Assembly: GCF_011075055.1 (NCBI RefSeq)
Contig: NC_058138.1
Location: forward strand, 8,080,001 to 8,144,000
DNA: 64,000 nucleotides
Source of the DNA: Mangifera indica
Taxonomy: Eukaryota; Streptophyta; Magnoliopsida; Sapindales; Anacardiaceae
Direction: 5' to 3'
The position numbers and the translations under genes were made by a program. Below the pieces are notes generated by a model. The model was not told the origin of the DNA, searched no databases, and worked only from the letters and a program-made list of their open reading frames with translations. Positions 12,196-26,639 of this stretch are shown piece by piece (position 1 is the first letter of the stretch; every line of letters starts with the position of its first letter).

Positions 12196-12529
12196 TTTAT
12201 TGAGGATGTTTGTGTCTTTTTGCTTGTATCTAAGTCAGAAAAGTAGTTGGGGTTAGTTGTAGCTTATGGTTAAATGGATGATGATCCATATTTTCAGGCA
12301 CTTTTTTGTTGTTATAAGTCTGGTGCTCATTAATTAAGTTATGGCCAATATTGTATTTTGTCTTGTATAAAAACCTTTTATGCTAAATGATAATATACAG
12401 AAAATTTTTTTCATCTCCCTTGCTCTCTTCTGGAAACAAATGTTCTGCTTCTTCGAAGTAAGTTGCTGTTTAGTTCTTGCTTACATAACCTGTCCAAAAT
12501 TTAAACACTTAAAATCTCTAGAGCTAACA
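12190..12529 (+). repeat. 3' LTR of copia element B
   Basis: 340 bp from TGTTAG to CTAACA, about 95% identical by eye to the 5' LTR at 7809-8148. It is followed by CTATC, the near-match of the left flanking pentamer. Confidence 0.92.
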
Positions 12530-15500
12530 CTATCTGAATAGTAGCCTAGTTATAACAAAATAAGAGAGCAGGTTAGGGATGATCAGTGCACAAATCTTGT
12601 AACAAATACTTGAGCCATTAAAGCTCATAGATAGCTAATGCCATTGATCTATAATCAACTTCTAAAGATGATCTAGAGATAATAGACTGCTTTTCAGATT
12701 TTTAGGAGTTTAAAGAATAACCTAGAAACATACAGAAACCAGAAAAGGACATATTGGTTTGAGGACAAGAAGCCCATTCAGCATTGCAAAATCCTTGCAA
12801 TTATAATTTGGAATATGCAAAAAAGAAAATGCCTTGACCTGGAGATGCTTTGAGATAACGCAACACTTTGTGAGTTGCAATTAAGTGGCTCTTAGTTGGC
12901 CAATCTAAGAACTGAGAGAGTTATTGGACAACAAAGGTGATATCTGGCCTAGTATGAGTTAAATAGAGTAATCTACCAATTAACCTTCTATATGTAGACA
13001 TATCATCAAGAGGGACTGAAGAACCAGCAAATTTTTTAGATGGCAACATAGGAATTTTAAAAGGCTTATAGGTAAGAAAACCTGTATCACTTAATAGCTC
13101 CAAGGTATTTTCGTTGGCATATGTTTATACCATGAGAAGACCTCACAATTTTGAAGCCAAGAAAACACTTAAGGCAAGCAAGATCCTTGATTTTAAAGGT
13201 ACCATGTAGATATGATTTGATATCAACAACAAAAGCAAAATCATTGCTGGCAATGATTACATTATCAACATAAACCAATAGAGCAGTAAAAGAAGCATCG
13301 ACTTTCTTGATGAAGAGAGAAGGATCAGATTGTATAGCAATAAAACCTTCATCCAAAAAAGTTGTAGAAAGTTTAGAGAACCACTGTCTACTTGCTTGCT
13401 TCAGCCCATATAGAGACTTAGTGAGTTTGCAAACCAAATTTGGTGAAGAAATAGGAAAGCCATGAAGTAATTCTATGTAGACCTCTTCATTTAAATCACC
13501 ATGTAAAAATGCATTGTTGATATCTAATTGCTCAAGATGCCAATTGTTGATAGCAGAAATGGCCAACAATGTTCTAATGGTGGTCATTTTTGCAACAAGT
13601 GAAAAAGTATCAAGATAATCTAATCCAGCTTGTTGAGTATACCCTTTAGCCACTAATCTAGCCTTATACCTCTCAATGGTCCCATCTGATTTGTATTTGA
13701 TGCGATAAAGCTACTTGCACCCAATTGCCTGTTTGTTTGGAGGCAACATAGCAAGAGTCCAGATATTGTTTTCTTCAAGTGCTTTAATTTCTACTGCCAT
13801 GGCTTGTCTCCATTTCTCATCTTTGACAACTTGGTTATAGGTTTTAGGTTCTGTAGTTGTGAGAGAGACAACAAATATTTTGTGTGATGGTGTGAAATTG
13901 ACATAAGAAAGAACTTTGTCAAGAGAATGAGGAGATGTACCTAATAAGGAATCATGAAGAAGGTTACAGTGGTATGCTTACAAGTAAGAAGGTGGATGAT
14001 AAGGTCTGGTGGATCATCTTAGTGGAGGGAAAGTAGGTGGTATAAAAAAAGAAGGTTCAGTATTAGGTGTAGTAGAATGAAGACTAGTAATGTCAACAAC
14101 AGAAGTAACAGGAGATAATAATTCATGATCATCATATGGTACAGGAAAGACAAAAAAATTATTAGAATCAATCACAGAATATGGAAAAACATTTTCACGA
14201 AAAATTACATTTCTAGAAAGAAAAACTTTGTGAGAATCCAAATAAAAAATTTTAAAACATTTGACACCTGTAGAGTAACCAAGAAAAATGCATTTGCATG
14301 GTCTTTTATCAAATTTATGTATACTATGCTCAACAGTAGAAACATAACATAGACATCCAAAAACCTTGAGATTAGATAAGTCTGGAGGATGGTTATAAAG
14401 TTTTTGAAAAGGAGTATTATTTTGCAACAAAGGAGTAGGATTTTTATTGATTAAGTACACATAATGAGCAACATAGTAACTCTAGAAAGCCAAAGGTAAA
14501 TGACTTTGGAATTTTAACGCCTGAGCAATTAAAATGTATTGGTGCGTACCTTCAACTATGTTGTTCTACTGAGGAGTAGCAACACAAGATTTTTTGATTT
14601 AAAATGCCTTTTTCATTATAAAATGAGGGCATATGAAACTCTTGGCCATTGTCACTTCTTCTGCATTTAATTTTGATATTGAATTGGGTGAAACAAATGA
14701 GTAAAAATTTTGCAAATGTGATCTAGCTTCGGATTTATTTTTCATAAAACATAACCATGTGTACCTACTATGATCATTAACAATGCTGAGAAAATATCTA
14801 TAGCCATCCATTGAAGCATAAACTGGCCCCCATATATCTATATGAATCATGTCAAAACAAGAAGAGGTACTAACAAGCAATGGAAGTTTCTTTTTAGCAA
14901 AGTAATAGATATCACAAACATGTGTTTTAGGAACAGAAATGGTTGAGTCTATTTCTCGAAAGAAATTTAATCTAGATAAAGGGGCATGTTCTAATCTGTA
15001 ATGCCACAAATCAAAAGATTTAGCAGTAATACAATTATTCTAGATTGGTTGTTGAAAAATAGATTGAATCAAAAAATATAAACCTTCTTCTTGCTTAGCT
15101 AACCCAATCATCTTCGAATGCTCCGGATCCTGTATGACACAATTATCAGATTTAAAAATGAGACAACACTTTGATGAGGAGGTAAGTTTACTGGTAGAAA
15201 TTAAATTATAGGTGAATTGTGGCACATATAAAACATCAAGTAGCAGAAATTTATCATTGAAAATGACTGAACCTGTGTAGATGATAGGAACATACCGGTT
15301 GTTTGGCAGTTTGACAGAGTGATTATGGACTAGTTTAGGATTTTTTAGAAAAGAAAGGGAGCAAGTGATATAATCAGTTGCCCCTATATCAACTATCCAA
15401 GCTTTTATGTGAAGAATGAGAATGAGATAACTGTAAAGATATACTAGATGCCACAGTGGAGATGTGGTTAGCTGCAGCAATTGCAGACTTTTGTTGAGGT

Positions 15501-16614
15501 TGTTGAATCAAAGCAAGAAGTTGATCATAAGTGTTGTTTAGTGAAATAAGGAGCAGTAGGAACTGACTGTTGTGTAGCAACATTTTGCATATTTTCTTTT
15601 AAGAAATTACTGTCAACATCACCGAAAACTTCATACCCTTCTACTTGATTAACAGTGTTGGTGGATGCACCAGACCTTGGTTTAAAACTGGGAGGAAAGC
15701 CATGTTTCTTATAGCAGTTGTCAATAGTGTGCCCATATCAACTACAGAATGTACATAGAGGACATTTAACATTTGCGTTTTGATCATTAAATGATCTTTG
15801 ATTGTTTCTATGAGAAACGAAATTATCATTTTGAGGTCCAGTATAAAATCCAAGAACACCAGAACTTGCTTTGGTGTCGAAAGCCATGGACTCTGAAGGC
15901 GATGCCCCTTTAGTAACAGATGACTGCCTTTCATGTTGAATAAGTAACGAAAACACTTTGTTAATGGATGGAAGTGGCTTCATTAACATCATCTGAGATC
16001 GCACAGTAGAGAAGTTGTCATTCAATCCTTTTAAAAACCTGATGATATAGTCCAGACTGATAGTAACTCCTCACAACATCAATTGCACCATAAGTGCACG
16101 CTGGATTGCAGGAACAATTAGGCATTGGCCTTAGATTTATCAGCTCGTCCCATAGGATTTTTAGCTGAGTAAAATAGTTAGTAATTGACAAATCTCCTTG
16201 CTGGAAATTAAAGATTTCATGTTTCAAGTTAGAACTTCTGAAAGAATAACCTTAAGAGAATCTATCTTTAAGATCATTCCAAACGTCAATAGCATTGTCT
16301 AGCCAAATAATGCTCTGTGCAACAGAAGGAGAAAGAGAATGAACTAACCAAGAAAGCACCATTTTATAGCATTGTTGCCACGCAGAGAAGGTTAGATCTG
16401 TAGAAGCAGGAACTGGAATGGTTCCATCAAGGAACTACAATTTATTCTTTGAGAGAAGTGCCATTTTCATGGATCTGAACCATGAATGGTAGTTAGATCC
16501 AGTAAGTACATGAGATACTAGAACTAATGACAGATTCTTGTTTGGATGAAGAAAATATGGACTGGAAGCAGACTCTTCTGGTCTAGAAGTAACAAGAAAC
16601 TGATTTGTAGCCAT
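12530..16614 (-). pseudogene. Ty1/copia element A, gag-pol pseudogene (proximal part)
   Basis: Read from 16614 down. Gag begins MATNQFLVTSRPEESASSPY, continues through a UBN2-type domain and has a damaged zinc knuckle at about 15715-15765 (C-x2-C, GH, C). The protease (15040-15480) keeps IVDIGATDYIT, with Ile in place of the usual Ser next to the catalytic Asp. Integrase (14014-15009) has the HYRLEH segment and the HIDIWGP and IVNDHSR Asp motifs. Reverse transcriptase (13087-13653) reads YVDNVIIA at the active site, so the second catalytic Asp is Asn. RNase H starts near 12900 and is cut at 12530 by element B; its end is at 7700-7808. Many stops and frameshifts separate the frames. It belongs to a different lineage from element B, judging by gag and LTR sequence. 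Confidence 0.85.
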
Positions 16615-16778
16615 TGAATCAAATGAGAAAGAAATAAGCTGAAAACTGAAGCTTGTATTTAGTAAGGAGTTGTTGTTCTAGTTATATACAGAAGAAATGA
16701 AAACTAATGCTGATGTGGGAAAACTAATTAACTAGCTAATAATAATACAAAGCATGCTTAACTACTACTTAACTAACA
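16615..16778 (-). repeat. Probable 5' LTR and leader of copia element A
   Basis: Read on the minus strand, the sequence begins TGTTAGTTAAGTAG at 16778, holds a TATA-like TGTATATAAC near 16690, and runs straight into the Gag start at 16614. No clear tRNA-complementary site could be placed, so the LTR end is uncertain. No partner LTR is seen beyond 7700, where the element is truncated. Confidence 0.5.
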
Positions 16779-16910
16779 TAACAAAATACAAGACTAACGA
16801 TAAATTATGATTACAAATGTTATTTGCTTGATAGATATATTTGTAAGCATTGTAATTGATAATGAAATTATTATGTAACGATTTCATAGCATGAAGAATA
16901 GAAGATGAAG

Positions 16911-17058
16911 AGAGAGCTGTCAAATGGGGTGGCCTCTATTGTGTTTCAAGGCATTTGGGGTTTTGCAGGTAGGGAAAAAGAGATACCGTCATCCAGCTTC
17001 AGCTCATGAGCTTCTGTCAATGATTTGTGTTTAATTCATGAAATGACAAGCAGGTATC
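16911..17058 (+). pseudogene. Relic of the last exon of a nucleosidase-like gene
   Basis: This stretch matches the start of exon 6 of the gene at 19999-21606 (from about 21405), including TCAAATGGGGTG, CCTCTATTGTGTTTC and the CAGGTATCT at the end. Indels destroy the frame. It lies in the same orientation as the intact gene and is followed at 17430 by a relic of the neighbouring JmjC gene, so it looks like the remnant of a tandem copy. Confidence 0.7.
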
Positions 17059-17429
17059 TATCTCATCAATAATTTGGAGTGTAAACTAGGATACTTTAAC
17101 CCAGAAAGTCCAAAGCTAAATAAACCCCACACACAAAATTATATTTTCTAACGTGGAATGCTTCAGAGTCTGGACAAGTACATACTTTCCCATGTGGGAT
17201 TTTGATGTATCATATTCCATACAGTAATGTATCCAAAAGGAAGCTATACAATGCATTTTGCAAAAGACTTCAAAAATTTGCATCCGTCAATGTATCCAAA
17301 AGCAAGAAGCTAACTATAAGAATGAACAACTCAGTTCTTGTTTGGTGTAATACAGAAACAAACTAATGGCGCCGACGTCATGTCAAATCAGGCTATGTAC
17401 TGCAGTTATTTAATAAAAAAACTACTCTG

Positions 17430-17570
17430 CGGCTGGTTCAAGAGCTGTAGTTTCCAGTGTCGGGCATCTCTTGACTCTATATACATTTTGGACATTGCGC
17501 CCATCCGAACAGCGAAGGAGAAAGAGAGACAGATCGTTAGGATCCAAATGCACTGTTTTAGGTTAAACAA
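17430..17570 (-). pseudogene. Relic of the 3' region of a JmjC gene
   Basis: The plus-strand text from about 17436 (CAAGAGCTGTAGTTTCC) to about 17568 follows 22068-22215, which is the start of the JmjC gene's last exon and the adjoining intron. Shared blocks include GAGAAAGAGAGACAGA and GTTAGGATCCAAAT. About 25 bases are missing relative to the intact copy. No open frame remains. Confidence 0.7.
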
Positions 17571-17665
17571 GCTAACCTATTTTATTCACTTCTATATCGT
17601 TTATATTGAAACCTATTTCTTTAATTCAAAAAGTATCAAAAACCCCATTATTGTTATTTTAGATA

Positions 17666-19254
17666 GACCAAAAAGACTTATTCCCACCCAAGACTTAGTC
17701 CATTACCAAACTCTTATCTAAAAAGTTTTAAAAATTTAAATATTCATCCATCAACTATTAAAGTTAACAAAATTTATTAGTATTAAGAATATAATCATTA
17801 TTTAACTAGTAAAATTAAAAAAAAATTATATCATTTTCCCACCTTAATTTTAAAAATTAAAATTCTCTAACCTAAGTTTTTAAAAGTTACATTTCTCCCC
17901 CATTAGTGTTAACTTAAAACACATTTCTGACGAGCTTCTTTCTCCACTCCAGCCACCTTCGACAACTATCTTTCTCTGACACTTTTTGTCACTCTTGAAA
18001 ACCCATCATTTTTAGAATCCCCCTTATAGTTTAATTTGGGAATAAGATGAAACGTCAATTCATTTTTGTCTTTTCATTACAAATCCAAGCTCTGTTTTCC
18101 CCTGTATTTTCCATTACAGTTTTCTGACATAAATCTAAACAAAATATGTTTTGATTATGGTAAGAGGGTTGGTTTTCCTTTAAGCTAGGAACATAATCTT
18201 TCTTGTTGATGCAAGCACTTAAGTCATTTGAGCTAACGAATAATATAATAATGAGAAAACATTAATGGTGATGTCGAGAAACACAAATCGGGTCTTTATC
18301 TTTGTCTGAAATGAAATCATAAAGGGGGTTTTAGAGAAGATAGGTTGTCAAGAGTGATAGAGAGCGTCAGAGAAAGAAGGTCATCGTTGGTGGTTGAAGT
18401 GGAGAAATAATGTTGTCGAAAAATGTGTTTTAAGTTAACTCTAACAGGGGAAAAATATAACTTTTCAAAACTTAGACTGGAGAAAAATTATTAGTTTTTA
18501 AAACTAAAGTAAGAAAATGAGATAAAATTTTATTTTTTAATATTTTTGATTAAATTATGATTATATCCTTAATACTAACATATTTTGTTAACTTTAACAG
18601 TTGACAAGCAAGTATTTGTCAGGGGTGTACACAATTCAATTCGGTGTGATTTAAGAGTTTTTTTAAACCGAGGTTAAAAAATGGTTTAAAAAATTTTTAA
18701 ACCAACCATTTTATAAGTTTCAAGCCAACCAAATTAAATTGTAAAAATACAGTTTGGTTTGGTTTAGATTATGAATTGAACCAATTAAAATAATTCACTT
18801 CTAAATATATATTATTTAATAAAATGAATTAAATTATAGTTTTCTAGAACATAACATAAATATGTAAAATAAATGTAAAATATATATACAACATACATAT
18901 AAAGAAAATGATAAAATAAATATGAAAAAAAAGTTGTGCACCTAATTGTTTATTGAAAAATTTTGTTAAATATAGTTATATATATATATTTAAAAAAAAA
19001 AATATTTATGGCTTGTTCAGTTTGAAAATCACAAAAACTGTAACCCAAACTAAAAATTGTTTTTTAAAAATTTATCAACTTAAACCAAACTATTTTACAG
19101 GTCAAATTAAACTAAACCATAATTTTTAAGAGATTCAGTTCGGTTTAATGGTCCACACCGAATTATACATACCCTTAATATTTGAATTTTCAAAACTTAG
19201 TGAATAGAAGTTTGACAATGAACTAAACCTTAGTTGGGAATAAGTTTTTTAGCC
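17666..19254. mobile_element. MULE-like MITE with a second element nested in its right arm
   Basis: The left end reads GACCAAAAAGACTTATTCCC and the right end, on the minus strand, GGCTAAAAAACTTATTCCC. The two arms remain inverted copies for well over 100 bp. Flanking nonamers TTTTAGATA (17657-17665) and TTATAGATC (19255-19263) agree at 7 of 9 positions. Without the nested insert the element would be about 1.03 kb. It belongs to the same family as 55585-56308. No coding capacity. Confidence 0.75.
18620..19177. mobile_element. hAT-like MITE nested in the MULE-MITE
   Basis: The left end CAGGGGTGTACACAATTCAA is mirrored on the right by TAAGGGTATGTATAATTCGG read inward. Subterminal AATTCGG and GGTTTAA-rich blocks are inverted too. 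It interrupts the right arm of the surrounding element exactly where the left arm is continuous. Flanking octamers GTATTTGT and ATATTTGA agree at 6 of 8 positions, as expected for an old hAT insertion. Confidence 0.6.
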
Positions 19255-19998
19255 TTATAGATCTTTTAAATATTTTAAGCGCTTCAATGCTTTTATAATT
19301 GGTGTGGACATCGATCCAGTGGAAGGATGATCTACTCCAATTGACAATTAGATAGTTTGACTGATGATTGAATTGATTAAGTATTTAAAAATAATTTTAT
19401 ATAATTTATTATTAAATATATAATTTAAATTATTTTAATATTAAAATCAACTTAGTTTGATAATACACATATTTGAGGTCTGGGATTTAAGTTTTAATAA
19501 TAAAATTAAAATAATTAATTTTTATATTAATTAGATCAAATAGAATTTTTAATCCAATTCAATTAATCGAATTATTTGTTTTAATTTGGCTTAACTTCAA
19601 AAACTAATTTTAAATGAATCAAAACCAATTTTCCTCGACGGCTGATGACGTTCACGTTTTAAGGAACCTCATAAGAGAACCCAACAAAATTTTAGCAGTG
19701 TTGTTGGTACGGTTTACAGTTGAATTTTGACGAAAACGTTATGGTAATATCTTTGACAACAATCCAATTGGGGTAATAATTTCTAGCTAACTTTCCACGA
19801 TCGTTGACTTGTGAGTCTCAAGAATTTAGTGTCATGTATCACGTGGGAAAATGTTAATCACCCAATCTTCCTGTCATTGACCAATAATTTTTGGTAGGTA
19901 GAAACGTTAATAATAATCACATGCGCAAACACTGCCTGGCCAGCAAGCTCTTTCGGTCTCTTCGCATACTTCATTTCTCTCCTACTTTCCAGGACCAG
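19255..19998 (+). promoter_or_regulatory. Upstream region of the nucleosidase-like gene, with G-box
   Basis: No coding sequence is supported. A palindromic G-box core CACGTG lies at 19840-19845, about 155 bp before the chosen start codon, and a W-box-like TTGAC lies at 19804-19808. These are binding sites of bZIP/bHLH and WRKY factors in plants. I infer, but cannot show, that they act on the gene at 19999. No clear TATA box was found. Confidence 0.4.
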
Positions 19999-21606
19999 AT
20001 GACTGCACGGCGGGTGGTTGAGTTGGAGCTGGTGGCGGTGGGGTTGCTGCTTATGGTTCAATGTTGTGTGCAGCTGAGGAATACTCATCCTTTGCATGAG
20101 ATTGTAGACAAGGTGAATGAGAATGGCGGGCCTTATATTGGGCTTGTTATGGCTTACCCCACTGAAGAAATGGCCCTCCAAACCTCTGGCGTATTTGTTC
20201 CCAATTCACAAATCCCCTGGGTTGACTTGGCTGGTATCACTTTCATTTTCTTTATGTTTGATGTTCTACTTGTTTCTTTCTTTCCTTTACTTTATTAGTC
20301 GTTAAAGTAAAAATCCTAATAGTCCCACATGCTTAAAAAAGGCTTGGCAACCCATTTGTGGTTGTTACATTTAATTTTATGGGTTTTTGGTTCTTAGGGA
20401 GAAGATTCAACATTGGGAAGATTAAGAATATAGATGTGATCTATGTAATGACTGGGGAACAAACGGTGAGTTCTTGAACCTTCTTTTATTACGGGAAATT
20501 TAAGTGAAACAAATCAAGTGTTTATTTGTTCTAAATTTCTGATACCCTTTACTTCTTTCCTATTGCTTGAGCTTTAACTGCAGAACTTTTTAGCTAAATG
20601 CAGGTATAACTGTGCAAATTCTACTTGATGTATTTGATATTGAAGGGGTGGTTCATTATGGGACAGCTGGAAGCTCTAATGATTCATTGTCCCTTGGTGA
20701 TGTTAGTGTAATGAAATATGTTGCCTTTACAAGTTCTTGGAAATGGAAGGTATGCAGCTAAACTTACTTTGGTTATCCAACTGTAGCACATTTTTCATTT
20801 GTTTGTGGCAAATTGTAGATTTTCTCCACTTGAATTGGTACAGGAATTCGAATCAAAGAAAGGGAAATTGCCAGAACTAAAATTTGGAGCCTTCAATTTT
20901 CCTGAAAGGGGAGAGAATTTGTTGGCAAAGGTTGAGTTTACGCCAAGCCAGTTGCTCTCCACTGGTAAACTTATGGAAGAGATCTTTTGGCTTCCAGTAG
21001 ATTCAAGGTGGTTCAATATTTCTGCACAGCTTCAGGTTTGCCATTTCTCTTCATTTCATCAGATTGCAATGAAAATGAATCAATTTCTTTGTTGAAGTAC
21101 CTGATATAAGTTTTTGATTTATTGTAGGATTTTGAGCTACAACAATGTATTAATGACACATATTGCCTACCCGAGAGACCAAAAGTTGTTTTCGGACTTC
21201 TGGGTTCCACAGCTGATATATACCTTGATAATGCAGCATATAGAGAATTTCTTTTCAGAGAGTTGAATGTCTCAACTGTTGATGAAGAGAGTGCTTCCAT
21301 TGTGATGGTGAGTAAACGAATAACAATTTCATATCAAATAGTTCTTACTAACTTCAAAATCGTTGTTACAAATAATTGATGTTTAGTGGTGTTGTTTTGC
21401 AGACATGTCTATCAAATGGGGTGCCCTCTATTGTGTTTCGTGGAATTTCGGATTTGGCTGGTGGGGAAGAAAAGCTATTGTCCTCCAGCCTTAGTTCACT
21501 AGCTTCTATCAATGCTTTGAGTGTTGCAGTTGAGTTTATTGCATTACTTGATAAGGAAAACAGACTTCATGACCACCAAAAACAGGTATCTTTTTCAGCA
21601 TTTTGA
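19999..21606 (+). CDS. Phosphorylase-superfamily protein, bark storage protein / nucleosidase-like
   Basis: Six exons (19999-20233, 20398-20465, 20594-20749, 20844-21035, 21128-21307, 21403-21606) join in phase to a 344-residue protein. The fold is that of purine nucleoside phosphorylases and MTA/SAH nucleosidases. In plants this subgroup includes vacuolar or secreted bark storage proteins, whose enzymatic role is often unclear. An N-terminal hydrophobic stretch (about residues 6-22, VELELVAVGLLLMVQCC) looks like a signal peptide. The domain starts near residue 35. Landmarks are VIYVMTGEQT, HYGTAGSSNDS, VDEESASIVM and FRGISDLAGG, where the acidic residue sits in the base-binding loop. The Met at 19999 is chosen over an upstream in-frame Met at 19891 because it directly precedes the hydrophobic stretch. 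The end at 21606 could instead be spliced at 21585 (CAG|GTATCT). The JmjC gene converges on it 350 bp downstream. Confidence 0.85.
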
Positions 21607-21960
21607 CAGTAAACAAGGATTGTTTATCCCTATTCTGAAAAATAGTTAAAAGTATTGTTGACAATCTTTACCCTTTGAGGGTATAATTTGGATTGATATG
21701 TGCAAAAGATATCTGTAATGGTTTATGGAGAGCTATGGAATGCCCCAGTTAGGTCTTGTGTACTCTGCAGCTTATTTAGTTCCTACTTGAGCTGGCACGG
21801 GCTTGTCCTAATTTGGTATTCAACTGTCATGGATTCAAGTTCAACAAAAGAAAAAAAAGTCAGAAACATTTAGTATAAAATCAAAATTATGTAAGATTAT
21901 TATGCTGCAGGAGCGAAAACACAGGCTTCACATATGTACCACCAAGAGTTCTGACAAACT

Positions 21961-24900
<2,940 letters not shown>

Positions 24901-24909
24901 TAAGAAATA

Positions 24910-25037
24910 GGGAAATTAAAATAAATGGCATTTTGCCCCTCTTTAAGCAAAAATGTCTATTTTTCTATTCTTAAGCAAAAATACCCTAAATTTTTTTAAA
25001 ATACCAAAATTACCCTTCACCACTTTTATATAAACCC
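24910..25037 (+). repeat. Left terminal inverted repeat of the MULE
   Basis: About 120 bp similar to the inverted right end at 36037-36154. It ends with TTATATAAACCCC (25026-25038), a TATA box oriented toward the transposase gene. Confidence 0.85.
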
Positions 25038-25239
25038 CTCACTTAGATGCATTTCTCATTTATTCAAACACTTACTCTCATTCTCATTTTAACTCAATAT
25101 TTGATACTATAGGTTCATTCAGAAAAAAAAAATTCGTATTTCTGAATTCAAATCAAAAGAAATCAATTTGTGAGAAAAAAATATTTATATAAATCTTAAC
25201 TCAAAACTTAATTTTACTTGTTAAAAATGGTTCGTATTT

Positions 25240-26345
25240 TATGTAAAAAAGGCATTTGGATATTTTATAATAATTTAAGGGTTAAAAAAATATTAAAAAA
25301 ATATGGGGGCATTTTGATATTAAACAAAGTATGAAGGTTTTAAATGAAATGATAGGAATAGATAAATGCATTTCGATACAAGACAATATATAAGGGTGTT
25401 AAATGAACTGTTAGAAAAATATGAGGGGTATTTTGATATTAAACATTGTGAGAAGGTTTTAAATGAAATGTTATGAATAGATAGATACATTTCCATACAC
25501 CACAACATATGAGAGTGTTGAATAAAATGTTAGATAATTATAGGGGGTTAAAAAAATGTTAGAAAAATATGGAGTCATTTTGATATTAAACATTGTATGA
25601 TGGTTTTAAATGAAATATTAGGAGTAGATAAATGCATTTCAATACAAGACAATATATGAGGGTGTTAAATGAAATGTTAGATAATTATAAGGGGTTAAAA
25701 ATGTTAGAAAAATATGGTAGTATTTTGATATTAAATATTGTAAGAAGGTTTTAAATGAAATGTTAGGAATTGATATATTCATTTTGATACAAGATAACAT
25801 AAGAGGGTGTTGAATGAAATGTTAGATAATTGTTGGGGGATTAAATGAAATATTAAAAAAATATGGGGGTATTTTGATATTAATATTGTAAGAAAATTTT
25901 AAATGAAATGTTAGAAATAGATAGATGCATTTTGATATAAGACAACATATGAGGGTGTTAAATGTAATATCAGATACTTATAAGGGGTTAAAAAATGTTA
26001 GAAAAATAAGGTAGACATTTATATTAAACATTGTAAGAAGGTTTTAAATGAAATATTAGAAATAGATAGATGTATTTTGATACAAGACAACATGTGAGAG
26101 TGTTAAATGAACTGTGAGAAAAACATAGAAGACATTTTGATATTAAACATTATAAGACAATTTTAAATAAAGTGTTAGCAGTACATAAATGCATCTCGAT
26201 ACAAGATAATATATAAGAGTGTTAAATAATATATTAGATAATTATATGTGGTTAAATGAACTGTTAAAAAAATATGGGGGTATTTTGATATAATAATTGT
26301 AAGATGGTTTTAAATGAAATTTTAGGAATAGATAAATGCATTTTA
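25240..26345 (+). repeat. Left minisatellite array of the MULE (about 145-bp unit)
   Basis: About eight tandem units share TTTTGATATTAAACATTGTA, AAGGTTTTAAATGAAATGTT and AGATAAATGCATTT. The TTTTGATATT block starts near 25313, 25431, 25576, 25722, 25870, 26010, 26134 and 26282. Most units are 140-148 bp. Units of 118-124 bp lack part of a block containing GTTAGATAATTATAGGGG. No coding potential. Confidence 0.85.
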
Positions 26346-26639
26346 GGGAATTAGAAGTGGCATATATATCGATAAATGGTTATTATGGATTTTTTTTCCT
26401 ATAAATGTTTAATTTTTTTCCAAAATTTTTCATTGTAGAATTGATAATTAAAATAGCTGGTTATATTTCTGATCGTTTTTAAGGAGAATGGATCCAATGT
26501 GATGAGAGCACAGAGAAGTATATTGGAGTTTGTAAACAATTGATAAAAATTCCCTTTGGAACAATATTTTAGGGATTTATCCAACTTTTCAGTGAATATT
26601 ACAACATTGATCTAATAAAAAATTACATTTAACTATGTA

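Larger units (their letters stand above)
7809..12529 (+). mobile_element. Complete Ty1/copia LTR retrotransposon B, nested in element A
   Basis: This 4.7-kb element has two 340-bp LTRs bounded by TG and CA, a primer-binding site, decayed gag-pol in copia order (gag, protease, integrase, reverse transcriptase, RNase H) and a polypurine tract. The flanking pentamers are TTATC (7804-7808) and CTATC (12530-12534), a 4/5 match to a target duplication. I count about 17 differences between the LTRs, roughly 95% identity, so the insertion is not recent. It lies in the opposite orientation inside the RNase H region of copia element A, which resumes on both sides. Confidence 0.9.

Noticed and set aside
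17338..17721. Plus-strand frame of 127 codons
   Set aside because: It runs antisense through the JmjC relic and into the MULE-MITE arm, so it is a chance frame.
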